Assembly: GCA_964540905.1 (NCBI GenBank)
Contig: CAZIOS010000007.1
Location: 28,122-92,121 of the forward strand
Source of the DNA: VAYN01 sp964540905
Lineage (GTDB): Bacteria > Actinomycetota > Thermoleophilia > Solirubrobacterales > 70-9
Reading direction: 5' to 3'
DNA length: 64,000 bases
The notes under the pieces are model-generated. The model was given only the letters and a program-made list of their open reading frames with translations, was not told the origin of the DNA and did not search any database. This document shows positions 16,197 through 25,488 of this stretch, in pieces; position 1 is the first letter of the stretch, and every line of letters begins with the position of its first letter. The translations under genes were made by a program, and so were the position numbers.

Positions 16197-18038
16197 TCAG
16201 GCCAGGCGCGGGGCGGCGTCGCCGCGCTTGGCGGCCTTGAGGCGCTGGACTTTGTCCAGCCCGACCTTGCGCAGGCGGACCGACTCGGGGGTGATTTCGA
16301 CGCACTCGTCGGCGCGCAGGAACTCCAGCGAGGCTTCCAGGGTGAGCCGGGTCGGCGGCGCCAGGCGGACGAGGACGTCGGCGCTGGCGGCGCGCATGTT
16401 GGTCTGCTGTTTGGCCTTGGTGGGATTGACGTCGAGGTCGTCGGCGCGGGCGTTCTCGCCGATGATCATCCCTTCGTAGACCTCCTCGCCGGAGCCGACG
16501 AAGAGGGTGCCGCGGTCCTGCAGGCTCATCAGCGAGTAGCCGGCGGTGCTGCCGCGGCGATCGGCCACCAGGGAGCCGGTCTGGCGCGTGCGCAGCTCTC
16601 CCGCCCAGGGCTCCCAGCGGTCGAAGACGTGGTGGAGGATGCCGGTGCCGCGGGTCTCGGTCAGGAACTCGGTGCGGAAGCCGATCAGGCCGCGGGCGGG
16701 GACCAGGTAGTCCATCCGCACCCAGCCGGTGGAGTGGTTGACCATCTGCTCGAGCCGGCCCTTGCGGCCGGCCAGCATCTGGGTGACGGTGCCGACATGC
16801 TCCTCGGGGACGTCGATCGCCAGCCGCTCGACCGGCTCGTGGACCTCGCCTTCGATCTCGCGGGTGACGACGCGGGGCTGGCCGGCGGTCAGCTCGAAGC
16901 CCTCGCGCCGCATCAGCTCCAGCAGCACCACCAGCTGCAGCTCGCCGCGCCCCTGGACCTCCCAGGCGTCGGGCCGCTCGGTGTCGACCACCCGGATCGA
17001 GACGTTGCCGACCAGCTCGGCGTCGAGCCGGTCGCGGATCTGGCGGGCGGTCAGCTTGCTGCCCTCTTTGCCGGCCAGCGGCGAGGTGTTGATGCCGACG
17101 ATCACCGAGAGCGAGGGCTCGTCGACCTCGATCACCGGCAGTGGGTGCGGGTTCTCGGGGTCGGCCAGGGTCTCGCCGATCGTCACCTCTTCCATCCCGG
17201 CGACAGCGATGATTTCGCCCGGCCCGGCCTCGGCGGCGCTGACCCGGTCGAGGCCCTCGGTGATGTAGAGCTCGGAGACGGCGGCGCGCTGGATGCTGCC
17301 GTCGGCGCGGCACCAGGCGATCTGCTGGCCGGAGCGGATCGTGCCCTCGCGGACCCGGCAGATCGCCAGGCGGCCGAGGTAGGGGGAGGCGTCGAGGTTG
17401 GTGACATGGGCCTGCAGCGGCGCCTCGGGGTCGTATTCGGGCGCCGGGATCCGCGCGGCCATCAGGTCCAGCAGGGGAGTGAGGTCATCGCCCTCGACCC
17501 CCTCCTCCAGCGCCGCCCAGCCGGCTTTGGCGTTGGTGTAGACGATCGGGAAGTCGATCTGGTCGGAATCGGCGTCGAGGTCGATGAAGAGCTCGTAGAC
17601 CTCGTCGACGACCGCGGCGATCCGCGCGTCGGGGCGGTCGACCTTGTTGACGACGAGGATGATCGGCAGCTTCGCCTCCAGCGCCTTGCGCAGGACGAAG
17701 CGGGTCTGCGGCAGCGGCCCCTCGGAGGCGTCGACCAGCAGCAGCGCCCCGTCGACCATCGTCAGCGCCCGCTCGACCTCGCCGCCGAAGTCGGCGTGGC
17801 CGGGGGTGTCGACGATGTTGAACTTGATGTCGCCGCGGTTGACCGCGGTGTTCTTGGCGAGGATCGTGATCCCCTTCTCGCGCTCGAGGTCCATCGAGTC
17901 CAGCACCCGCTCGGCGACGTCCTGACCCTTGCGGAAGGTCCCGGTTTGCCACAGCATCGCGTCGACCAGGGTCGTCTTGCCGTGGTCGACGTGGGCGATG
18001 ATCGCGATGTTTCTGAGGTCGTCTCTGGTCGTGGCCAT
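16197..18038 (-). CDS. typA: Translational GTPase TypA/BipA
   Basis: A ribosome-binding GTPase of 613 aa, the normal length. G1 AHVDHGKTT is at residues 15-23, G3 DTPGHADF, and G4 NKVD follows. EF-Tu domain 2, EF-G domain III/V-like parts and the BipA-specific C-terminal domain with TRGTGILHHVFDRWEPW and ADRRGSTAGYSL are all present. It helps 50S assembly and stress adaptation, especially in the cold; the next gene on this strand upstream is a cold-shock gene. The ATG at 18038 follows TACTCT by 10 bp. Confidence 0.96.
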   Translation of the reverse strand: MATTRDDLRNIAIIAHVDHGKTTLVDAMLWQTGTFRKGQDVAERVLDSMDLEREKGITILAKNTAVNRGDIKFNIVDTPGHADFGGEVERALTMVDGALLLVDASEGPLPQTRFVLRKALEAKLPIILVVNKVDRPDARIAAVVDEVYELFIDLDADSDQIDFPIVYTNAKAGWAALEEGVEGDDLTPLLDLMAARIPAPEYDPEAPLQAHVTNLDASPYLGRLAICRVREGTIRSGQQIAWCRADGSIQRAAVSELYITEGLDRVSAAEAGPGEIIAVAGMEEVTIGETLADPENPHPLPVIEVDEPSLSVIVGINTSPLAGKEGSKLTARQIRDRLDAELVGNVSIRVVDTERPDAWEVQGRGELQLVVLLELMRREGFELTAGQPRVVTREIEGEVHEPVERLAIDVPEEHVGTVTQMLAGRKGRLEQMVNHSTGWVRMDYLVPARGLIGFRTEFLTETRGTGILHHVFDRWEPWAGELRTRQTGSLVADRRGSTAGYSLMSLQDRGTLFVGSGEEVYEGMIIGENARADDLDVNPTKAKQQTNMRAASADVLVRLAPPTRLTLEASLEFLRADECVEITPESVRLRKVGLDKVQRLKAAKRGDAAPRLA

Positions 18039-18084
18039 GAGGGGTGGGAGAGTAGGGGACCGCCCGTGCCGGCCCCAGCAAGAC

Positions 18085-18108
18085 GAAGCCCGCCGAGTGG
18101 CGGGCTTC
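18085..18108 (-). terminator. Terminator hairpin after the cold-shock gene
   Basis: Perfect 10-bp arms GAAGCCCGCC and GGCGGGCTTC around a 4-base loop lie between csp and typA. Read on the minus strand the stem is followed by GTCTTG, a weak U-tract. It separates csp from typA transcription at least in part. Confidence 0.65.
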
Positions 18109-18134
18109 GCTGACTGGTTAAAGCGCAGTGCGGA

Positions 18135-18341
18135 CTAAGAAGTCTGCTGGACGCTCGCGGCGGCCGGGCCCTTCGGGCCTTCTTCGGACTCGTAGCTCAC
18201 CTTGGCGCCCTCGGTCAGGGACTTGAAGCCCTCGCCGAGGATGGCGCTGTGATGAACGAAGACGTCCTTAGAGCCGTCGTCGGGCGTGATGAACCCGTAA
18301 CCCTTGTCGTCGCTAAACCACTTGACAGTTCCAGTGGGCAT
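18135..18341 (-). CDS. Cold-shock protein (CspA family)
   Basis: A 68-aa single cold-shock domain that binds single-stranded RNA/DNA and keeps mRNA unfolded. RNP1 is KGYGFITP and RNP2 is VFVHHSAI, with KWFSDDKG before them. The start ATG 18341 is backed by GGAGG six bases upstream on the minus strand, so the longer open frame upstream is rejected. About 100 bp of non-coding DNA lie between it and the divergent corA; a structured leader is possible but I see no strong hairpin. Confidence 0.95.
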   Translation of the reverse strand: MPTGTVKWFSDDKGYGFITPDDGSKDVFVHHSAILGEGFKSLTEGAKVSYESEEGPKGPAAASVQQTS

Positions 18342-18538
18342 GCATTGCCTCCACATCATGTGCTGCGAACGCGGAGGATGCGGTGAAGCAACGACTGCGA
18401 GCGCTAGACACAAACTTTGCCGGTCTAACCCGGCCCTAACGCACGGGACCGTAGCAGGATCGCTGGCGGGCGAGGCTTACATTGGGGCCCGCACTGCGGC
18501 TGGCGAGCCCGTCCGGGTGCCGATCTAGCGTTGTCGAG

Positions 18539-19474
18539 GTGCGTTTCTTCGATCGCATCGACCACGAGGCGATCGCCGGCCTGCTGAAACGAGACGAATA
18601 CTTCTGGCTCGACCTCGGCGATCCCGGCGAGGCCGAGATCGAGGCGCTCGGCAAGGTCTTCTCCTTCCACCCGCTGGCGCTGGAGGACGCGCGCAAGCGC
18701 GGCCAGCGCCCGAAGCTCGACGATTTCGGCGAGTACATGTTCCTCGTCTACTACGGGGCGACGGCGACGGAGGACGATGAGGTCGAGCTGGACGAGGTCC
18801 ACGCCTTCCTCAGCGGCGGCTACATCGTCACCCTGCACCAGGGCGCCTGTGCGGCGCTGGAGGAAGCGCGGCAGCGGCTCGAGGCGCAGACGCCGCGCTC
18901 GGAGCAGTTCGTCGTCTACCGCGTGCTCGACGGGCTGACCGACACCTTCTTCCCGGTCCTGGAGCGGCTCGACGAGAGCTTGGAACAGCTCGACGCCGAA
19001 ATCTTCGACCGGCCGGTGCCGGGGCAGCTGGAGCGGATCACGGCGCTGCGGCGGGAACTGGTGGAGCTGCGCCGCGTCGTCACCCCGCAGCGCGACCTGC
19101 TCGCCCGCAGCGTCGACGACATCCTCGAAATCCCCGGCCTCGAAGCCGACTCGCGCAACTACTTCCGCGACGTCTACGACCACGCGCTCCGGATCTCCGA
19201 CCAGATCGACTCCTACCGCGACCTCCTCGCCGGGACCAGGGACGCCTACCTCTCGGTCGTCTCCAACCGCCTCAACCAGATCACCAAGCAGCTGACGGTG
19301 GTGGCGACGATCTTCCTGCCGCTCTCCTTCCTGGTCGGCTTCTTCGGTCAGAACTTCAAGTGGATGGTGACCAACATCGGCTCCGCCGGCGCCTTCTTCG
19401 GGCTCGGGATCGGCGGCCTGGCGCTGTCGGTGATCGGGCTGCTGATCTGGTTCCGGCGCGGGTCCTATCTATGA
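18539..19474 (+). CDS. corA: CorA-family magnesium/divalent metal transporter
   Basis: A homopentameric ion channel subunit of 311 aa. It has a large N-terminal cytoplasmic domain with a long helix and two C-terminal membrane helices, FLPLSFLVGFFGQNF and FFGLGIGGLALSVIGLLIWF. The selectivity signature, usually GMN, reads GQN (FFGQNFKW), a known type of variation in the two-TM-GxN family that may change ion choice. GTG 18539 is chosen because TAGCGT (18526-18531) ends 7 bp before it; the TTG at 18482 would place the promoter inside the gene. Confidence 0.9.
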   Translation: MRFFDRIDHEAIAGLLKRDEYFWLDLGDPGEAEIEALGKVFSFHPLALEDARKRGQRPKLDDFGEYMFLVYYGATATEDDEVELDEVHAFLSGGYIVTLHQGACAALEEARQRLEAQTPRSEQFVVYRVLDGLTDTFFPVLERLDESLEQLDAEIFDRPVPGQLERITALRRELVELRRVVTPQRDLLARSVDDILEIPGLEADSRNYFRDVYDHALRISDQIDSYRDLLAGTRDAYLSVVSNRLNQITKQLTVVATIFLPLSFLVGFFGQNFKWMVTNIGSAGAFFGLGIGGLALSVIGLLIWFRRGSYL

Positions 19475-19544
19475 GTCAGCGCCGCTCGGATTCCCGTCCG
19501 GGCGTGTTGCAGCACTACCCAGTTGTGACGATAACCCGCTCCAG

Positions 19545-22500
19545 ATGACCGCAGGGGACCGTTCCCGCAGCCGTTTGGCACGGCGATCGACGATTGCCGT
19601 GCTGGCCGCGGCCTGCCTGCTGGCGCCGGCGGCTGCGCGGGCGGCAGCCGTTCCAGGCAACCTTTCTCAGCCCCTCGCGGAATTGGCCAAGCCCTCCGTG
19701 CGCTCGCTGCCGCGGGCGCAACAGGCGCGGCGCCTCGGCTTCGCGCGGAGCGGTCCGGGAAGCCTGGTCCGCGAGGGCGGCCGGGTGCTGGTCGACGTGC
19801 GCTTCGGTGGCGATGCGCTCTCTTCCCTTGCTGCCCTACGTGCCGCCGGCGCGGACGTCGTCGCCGTGAGCGGCCGCTACCAGACCGTCACGGTGGCTGT
19901 CGACCCAGCTTCGCTGCCGGGTCTCGCGGCGGTTGCTGGAGTCGAAGGCGTCACCGAGAACCGGGCCCCGCTCGTCTACGGCAGTGGAGAAGGACCGAGC
20001 GGCGCGGCCGTCGGCGCCGAATGCGAAGGCGGCGCCGTGATCTCCGAGGGCGTCAACCAGCTGAAGGTGGCGGAAGCGCGCAGCAAGTACGGCGTGAACG
20101 GCAGCGGCGTCACCGTCGGCGTCCTCTCCGACTCCTTCGACAAGGCGACGACGGCAGCCGACGAAAGCGACCCGGTGGCCACCCACGCCGCGGAAGACGT
20201 CGCGAGCGGCGACCTACCGGGCTCGGCAAATCCCTGCGCCGGCCAGAAGACCCCGGTGAACGTGCTCGAAGACTTCAGTGGGACGGCGGAATCGCAGCCG
20301 ACCGACGAGGGCCGCGCGATGCTCCAGATCGTCCACGACATCGCCCCGGCGGCTTCGCTGGCCTTTGCCACCGCGTTCAAGAGCGAAGTCTCCTTCGCTC
20401 AGAACATCGAAAGGCTGGCGAAGCCCGTGGTCCAGGGAGGCGCGGGGGCCAAGGTCATCGCCGACGACGTCGCCTGGTTCGAAGAGCCGTTCTTCCAGGA
20501 CGGGCCGGTGGCCGACGCGGTCAACAAAGTCGCCAGCGAAGGGGTCGCCTACTTCTCCGCCGCTGGCAACGACAACCTCTTCGAAGGCGGGCACGAAATC
20601 GCCTCCTGGGAAGCCCCGAGCTTTCGCAACTCATCCACCTGCCCCGAAAAGCTGCTGGCCCTGAAAGATTTCGGCGCCGGTCACTGCATGGATTTCAACC
20701 CCAGCGGCGCCGTCACCGACGACACGTTCGGCATCACCGTCGCCGCCGGCGCCACGCTGACGCTGGACCTGCAGTGGGCCGAACCCTGGTTTGGCGTGCA
20801 GACGGACCTCGACGCCTATCTCCTCGACTCCGGCGGCAACCCGATCGCGGCGGCGGCGACGGACAACGTCGGCCAAACCCAGAGGCCCGTCGAGATCCTG
20901 CAATGGGAAAACACCGCCAGCACCAGCCAGGAAGTGCAGTTGGCGATCAATCGCTGCTCTGGGACCTGCAACCCAGCGGCGAGTGCCGTGAATGCTCCGC
21001 GGCTCAAGTTCGCCCTGCTGGAGGACGGCGCCGGGGTGACGAAGACCGAGTATCCGGTTTCCTCCGGCGGGGACGTGGTCGGCCCCACGATCTTCGGCCA
21101 CACCGGCACGAGCGGCGCGATCAGCGTCGCGGCGGTTCGATACAACAACGGCTCCCAACCTGAGCGATATTCCTCGCGTGGTCCCGTGACTCACTACTTC
21201 GGACCGGTGAGCGGGACGACTCCAGCCGCCGCTCTGGGCTCACCGGAAACCATCGCCAAGCCCGACATCGCCGCCACCGATTGCGGGGCAACGACGTTCT
21301 TCGCGTTCTTCGCCGCCGCCGAAGCGACCTGGCGCTTCTGCGGGACCTCGGCTGCCGCGCCGCACGCCGCCGGCGTCGCGGCGCTCGAGCTGCAGGCGAA
21401 GCCCACGGCCACCGTTGCGCAGGTGCGGGACGCCCAGACCAGCACCGCCAGCCCGATCGGCTCGTTCGGCTCGAGCGCGGTGGGCGCCGGGCTTCTCAAC
21501 GCGGACGCGGCGATCGCCAGCCTGCTGCCTCCGGTGATCGTCACGCTCACCGGGCAACCGGCGAGTCGCACCGCCGACTCGACTCCCACCTTCAGCTTCG
21601 AAGCCAATCAGCCCGCGACGTTCGCCTGCGCCATCGACGGTGGCACCGCGCAGCCCTGCGCCTCTCCCTACACGGTGCCGAGCGCCCTCGCGGACGGCGC
21701 TCACAAATTCGAAGTCGACGCGCTCAACGGAAGCAGCGTGATCGGCACCGCCTCGTATTCGTTCACGGTCGACACCACCCCGCCGGCGATCGTGTTCACG
21801 AAGGAGCCCGCGGCGGTGAGCACGGAAACGACGCCGGCCTTTGCCTTCAAGGCAAGCGAGCCCGCCGCCTTCACCTGCTCCGTCGACGGGGCCGCGTCCC
21901 ACCCCTGCATTTCGCCGTACACGGTTCCGAGCCCACTCTCGCAGGGGCCTCATACCTTCGAAGTCACGGCGTCCGACCAGGTCGACAACAGCAGTCACGC
22001 CACGGCTTCGTTCACCGTCGACACGGTTGCCCCGACGGTCGCGATCACGACGGGACCGCCGGGAAAAACCAACAACCCACGGCCCACCTTCGGCTTCAGT
22101 GCCGACGAGGCGGCGACGTTCAGCTGCTCCTTCGACGGCGGACCCGCGCAGTGGTGCGCCTCCCCCTTCACGGCACCGATTCCGCTCGCCGACGGGATGC
22201 ACACCTTCGAAGTCGCGGCGACCGACCTCGCTGGCAACGTGGGCCGGGGGACCAGCTCGTTCACCGTCGACACCCGTCCCCCCCGGACTTTCATCGCCGC
22301 GCATCCTCCCAGCCTCGTCCGGACCCGGGCCGCCAAGGTCAGGGAGAGCTTCCGCTTCGGCTCCAACGAGGCCGATGTCACCTTCGTCTGCAAGGTCGAC
22401 GGTGGGCTGCTGCGCTTCTGCGGGCCGCGGATCTCGCGGCGTTTCGACGCCGGCAAGCACACGGTCAAGGTCAGGGCCCGCGACGCCGCCGGCAACGTCG

Positions 22501-22547
22501 ACCACAGCCCGGCGGTCTTCCACTTTCGGGTCAAGCGGGTGGGCTGA
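19545..22547 (+). CDS. Secreted subtilase-like (S8) protein with four Ig-like repeats
   Basis: A 1000-aa exported protein. The signal peptide (about 1-33) ends AARAAA. The peptidase-like domain spans about 165-660: catalytic-type Asp in VGVLSDSFD (196), oxyanion Asn in AAGNDN (342) and Ser in CGTSAAAPHAAG (602). Where subtilases have HGTxVA this protein has TDEGRAML, putting Glu255 at the His position. Four repeats of about 90 residues follow (661-1000), each with a Cys pair as in TFACAIDGG...QPC and a FTVDT-type linker. Glu is coded mostly by GAA. The end overlaps the convergent TVP38 gene by 17 bp. It probably acts on or outside the cell wall; activity is uncertain. Confidence 0.88.
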   Translation: MTAGDRSRSRLARRSTIAVLAAACLLAPAAARAAAVPGNLSQPLAELAKPSVRSLPRAQQARRLGFARSGPGSLVREGGRVLVDVRFGGDALSSLAALRAAGADVVAVSGRYQTVTVAVDPASLPGLAAVAGVEGVTENRAPLVYGSGEGPSGAAVGAECEGGAVISEGVNQLKVAEARSKYGVNGSGVTVGVLSDSFDKATTAADESDPVATHAAEDVASGDLPGSANPCAGQKTPVNVLEDFSGTAESQPTDEGRAMLQIVHDIAPAASLAFATAFKSEVSFAQNIERLAKPVVQGGAGAKVIADDVAWFEEPFFQDGPVADAVNKVASEGVAYFSAAGNDNLFEGGHEIASWEAPSFRNSSTCPEKLLALKDFGAGHCMDFNPSGAVTDDTFGITVAAGATLTLDLQWAEPWFGVQTDLDAYLLDSGGNPIAAAATDNVGQTQRPVEILQWENTASTSQEVQLAINRCSGTCNPAASAVNAPRLKFALLEDGAGVTKTEYPVSSGGDVVGPTIFGHTGTSGAISVAAVRYNNGSQPERYSSRGPVTHYFGPVSGTTPAAALGSPETIAKPDIAATDCGATTFFAFFAAAEATWRFCGTSAAAPHAAGVAALELQAKPTATVAQVRDAQTSTASPIGSFGSSAVGAGLLNADAAIASLLPPVIVTLTGQPASRTADSTPTFSFEANQPATFACAIDGGTAQPCASPYTVPSALADGAHKFEVDALNGSSVIGTASYSFTVDTTPPAIVFTKEPAAVSTETTPAFAFKASEPAAFTCSVDGAASHPCISPYTVPSPLSQGPHTFEVTASDQVDNSSHATASFTVDTVAPTVAITTGPPGKTNNPRPTFGFSADEAATFSCSFDGGPAQWCASPFTAPIPLADGMHTFEVAATDLAGNVGRGTSSFTVDTRPPRTFIAAHPPSLVRTRAAKVRESFRFGSNEADVTFVCKVDGGLLRFCGPRISRRFDAGKHTVKVRARDAAGNVDHSPAVFHFRVKRVG

Positions 22548-23268
22548 TCTCGCCGCCGTCACCGCCCGCCTGCCGGCGCACGATCCAGTTGCCGACGAGG
22601 ACGAGCAGCAGCAGCGCCGCGGCGCTGCCGAAGACGAGCGGGTCGGTCAGCTTCAGGCCCTCCAGCCTGGTCCCGAAGTAGACGGCGAGCGCGGTCACCG
22701 GCAGGTAGCCGACCAGGGTCGTCCAGAGGAAGCGCCGCAGCGGCACCCGCGCCGCTCCGGCGGCGTAGCAGACGAGGCTGAAGGGGACGATCGGGATCAG
22801 GCGCAGGGCGAGCAGCAGGGCGATGCCGCCGCGCTCGATCATCCGCTCGAAGCGCTCGAAGCGCTCGCGACCGAACCAGCGGTCGAGCAGCGGCCGCGCC
22901 ACCCGGTGCCCGAAGGCGTAGCAGAGCAGCGCCGAGAGCATCCAGGCGACGGTGACGATCGCCAGCGCCGGGAAGAAGCCGTAGGCGAAGCCGGCGGCGG
23001 CGTTGACGATCTCCGCCGGGAAGATGATCACCGCGTGCAGGAGGGCGAGGGCGACGATCAGCAGCGGCCCGCCGATCCCGAGCCGGTCGATCTGGTGGCG
23101 GACCTCCGCCGTGTCGCCGTGGACCGCGGCGACGATCGCCTCCCGCAGCGGCGGGATCGCCAGGACCAGGGCGGCCAGCAGGGCGAAGCCGGCGATCGAG
23201 ACGGCGATCTCGATCAGCGGCAGCCGCGGCTTGGGATGACGACGCGGCTTCGGACGAGAGCCCTCCAT
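22531..23268 (-). CDS. TVP38/TMEM64 family membrane protein
   Basis: A 245-aa membrane protein of the VTT/DedA-like superfamily, thought to handle lipid scrambling or undecaprenyl-phosphate recycling. The conserved core is seen as FPAEIVNAAAGFAYG, followed by LLLALRLIPIVPFSLVCYAAG, the paired re-entrant segments with Arg-Pro. A basic N-terminus (RPKPRRHPKPR) precedes the first helix. The ATG at 23268 lies 6 bp after GATACT (23275-23280, minus strand), a leaderless layout. Substrate unknown. Confidence 0.88.
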   Translation of the reverse strand: MEGSRPKPRRHPKPRLPLIEIAVSIAGFALLAALVLAIPPLREAIVAAVHGDTAEVRHQIDRLGIGGPLLIVALALLHAVIIFPAEIVNAAAGFAYGFFPALAIVTVAWMLSALLCYAFGHRVARPLLDRWFGRERFERFERMIERGGIALLLALRLIPIVPFSLVCYAAGAARVPLRRFLWTTLVGYLPVTALAVYFGTRLEGLKLTDPLVFGSAAALLLLVLVGNWIVRRQAGGDGGEISPPA

Positions 23269-23299
23269 TGAGGGAGTATCGCGGCTGCGAAAGGGCGTC

Positions 23300-25423
23300 T
23301 CAGCCGCGCAGCCGCTCGGCCAGCCCCGAGTGGCGAGCGCCGCCGTCGTCGCGTCGCACCGCCGCCTCCAGCACCGCCCGGTCGCCGACCAGGACGCAGC
23401 TGCTGCGGGCGCGGGTGATCGCGGTGTAGAGCAGCGGCCGGGTCAGCATCCGCGAGTGCGAGCGGTGGCAGACCGCGACCACGACCGGCACCTCGCAGCC
23501 CTGCGCCTTGTGGACCGAGATCGCGTAGGCGAGCCGCAGCGTCGCCGTCTCGCCGTAGGGGATGACCAGCGAGCCGCCGTCGTCGGTGTCGACGACGATC
23601 GCCTCCTCGTCCGGTTCGTCGCGGCGGAGGAAGACGATCGAGCCGTTCATCAAGCCCAACTCGTGCGAGTTGCGGGTCTGGATCAGGCGGTCGCCGATCC
23701 GGAAGCGCTCTTTCAGCGCCTGCTTCCCGTCCGGGTTGAGCCGCGCCTGCAGGCGCTCATTGAGGGCGTCGATCCCGACCCCGCCCTTGTACATCGGCGC
23801 CAGCACCTGGACCTCGCGGATCGGGTCGACCCCGAAGCGCTTCGGCGCCCGCTCGGCGACGACCTCGACCACGGTCTCCAGCGCCCGCTCCGGGCTCGGC
23901 CGGTCGATGAAGAAGAAGTCGTGGTCCTGGTCCTCGCCTGGCTCCAGGTGCGGCGGCCGCCCCTGGTTGATCTCGTGGGCGGCGGTGGTGATCATCGAGC
24001 GCGCCGCCTGGCGGAAGATCTGGGTCAGCCTCACCACCGGCGCCGCGCCGGAGGCGATCAGATCCTCGAACGGCTTGCCGGCGCCGATCGGCGGCAGCTG
24101 GTCGGCGTCGCCGACGAAGACGACGTGGGTGGTCTCGGCGAGGCCGGCCAGCAGCACCTCGGCCAGGCGCAGGTTCAGCATCGAGGACTCGTCGACGATC
24201 ACCAGGTCCGCCGGCAGCGGGTGGCCGGGACGGTGCGCCGGCTCGCGGCCGGGCATCCACTCGAGCAGGCGGTGGATCGTCAGCGCCTCGCGGCCGGTCG
24301 CCTCCTCCATCCGCCGCGCCGCCCGCCCGGTCGGCGCGCAGAGGGCGATCATCGCGTTGGCCGCCTCGGCCTCGGCGACGATCTCCTTCGTGCACTCGGT
24401 CTTGCCGACGCCGGGGCCGCCGGTGAGGACGGAGACGCGGGCGGCGAAGGCGCCGCGCACCGCCGCCCACTGCTCGTCGGTGAGCCGCTCGCCCGGGTTC
24501 TCGCCGGGGTCGTGGTCGAGGTGGGGGGGAGCGGCGACGCGCGCCCGCAGGGTCGCGGCGAGGGCGAGCTCGCTGGCGTGGGTCGGCTCGCGGTAGGCGC
24601 GCCCTTCGTCGACCAGCAGCCCGGGCGCCCGCGCCAGCACGTCGGGGTCGGCGCCGAGGCCGAGCAGCCGCGCCGTGCGCCGGGTCAGCTCCTCCAGCGG
24701 CAGGAAGCTGTTGCCCTGCTGCTCGGCCTCGGCGAGGGCGAAGAGGGCGGCGGCCTGGGCGCGGCGGCTGGACTCCGGCGGCACGTCGGCGGCGAGGGCG
24801 ATCCTGTCGGCGCGGGCGAAGCCGACGCCGTCGACCTCGGTCAGCCGGTAGGGGTCCTCGTGCAAGATCGCCATCGAGCGCTCGCCGTAGCGGGCGTGGA
24901 TCGGCGCCGCCAGGTGGGCGAGGCCGTGCGGGGCCAGCTGCACGTGGAGGTCGCGGACGGCGCGGCTGGCGTGCCAGGATTCGGTCGCGGCCGCCGCCTG
25001 GTCGGGGCTGAGCCCGCGCACGGCGGCGAAGGCCCGCTGCGGGTCGGCCGCGATCACCTGCAGCACCTCCTCGCCGTGCTCCTCGACCAGGCGCTCGGCG
25101 CGGGCCGGGCCGATGTGGCGCAGCGAGGTCAGGTAGGCGACCTGGCCCTCGCGGTCGGCGGGGTCGAGCGGCAGCGCCCCCTGGGCGCGGAGCTGGCGCC
25201 CGTAGCGGGAGTGGGTCTGCCACTCGCCGCTGACTTCGGCGCGGTCGCCGGCGTCGAGGTGGGCGACTGGGCCGACCAGCGCGAAACCCTCGCCCGAGCC
25301 CGCCTCCTGCACCTCCAGCACCGCGTAGCCGTCGTCCTCGGCGCGGAAGATCACGCCCAGCACCTCGACCGTCCCCGTGTAGGAGGCGGCGTCGGCGTCG
25401 AACAGGGTGGCGGTCGGGGTCAC
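23300..25423 (-). CDS. recD2: RecD2-type 5'-3' DNA helicase
   Basis: A superfamily 1B helicase of about 707 aa with the long N-terminal region of RecD2 (OB-like part, then HhH-like repeats around LRHIGPARAERLVEEHGEEVL). The motor has motif I GGPGVGKTE, Ia ALCAPTGRAARRM, II VIVDESSML, III VFVGDADQLPPIGAG, and motif V/VI AISVHKAQG...YTAITRAR. It works without RecBC in recombination or mismatch repair. Start GTG 25423 is chosen because TAGCTT (25430-25435, minus strand) ends 6 bp before it; the TTG at 25429 would abut the -10. Confidence 0.93.
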   Translation of the reverse strand: MTPTATLFDADAASYTGTVEVLGVIFRAEDDGYAVLEVQEAGSGEGFALVGPVAHLDAGDRAEVSGEWQTHSRYGRQLRAQGALPLDPADREGQVAYLTSLRHIGPARAERLVEEHGEEVLQVIAADPQRAFAAVRGLSPDQAAAATESWHASRAVRDLHVQLAPHGLAHLAAPIHARYGERSMAILHEDPYRLTEVDGVGFARADRIALAADVPPESSRRAQAAALFALAEAEQQGNSFLPLEELTRRTARLLGLGADPDVLARAPGLLVDEGRAYREPTHASELALAATLRARVAAPPHLDHDPGENPGERLTDEQWAAVRGAFAARVSVLTGGPGVGKTECTKEIVAEAEAANAMIALCAPTGRAARRMEEATGREALTIHRLLEWMPGREPAHRPGHPLPADLVIVDESSMLNLRLAEVLLAGLAETTHVVFVGDADQLPPIGAGKPFEDLIASGAAPVVRLTQIFRQAARSMITTAAHEINQGRPPHLEPGEDQDHDFFFIDRPSPERALETVVEVVAERAPKRFGVDPIREVQVLAPMYKGGVGIDALNERLQARLNPDGKQALKERFRIGDRLIQTRNSHELGLMNGSIVFLRRDEPDEEAIVVDTDDGGSLVIPYGETATLRLAYAISVHKAQGCEVPVVVAVCHRSHSRMLTRPLLYTAITRARSSCVLVGDRAVLEAAVRRDDGGARHSGLAERLRG

Positions 25424-25488
25424 ACTCAAAAGCTAGCCCCCGCCGAGGCGGGACCCGCCCCGCCCAGGCCCGCAAATAGCATCCTCCG

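Noticed and set aside
15227..16240. ATG 15227 with a strong upstream GGGGGGAG and a 337-codon frame
   Set aside because: The frame differs from the AbiEi-like gene and translates to low-complexity sequence. At most it is a short leader peptide; I could not support it as a gene.
18482..18538. TTG 18482 as the corA start
   Set aside because: The extra 19 residues are not CorA-like, and the likely promoter TAGCGT (18526-18531) would lie inside the gene.
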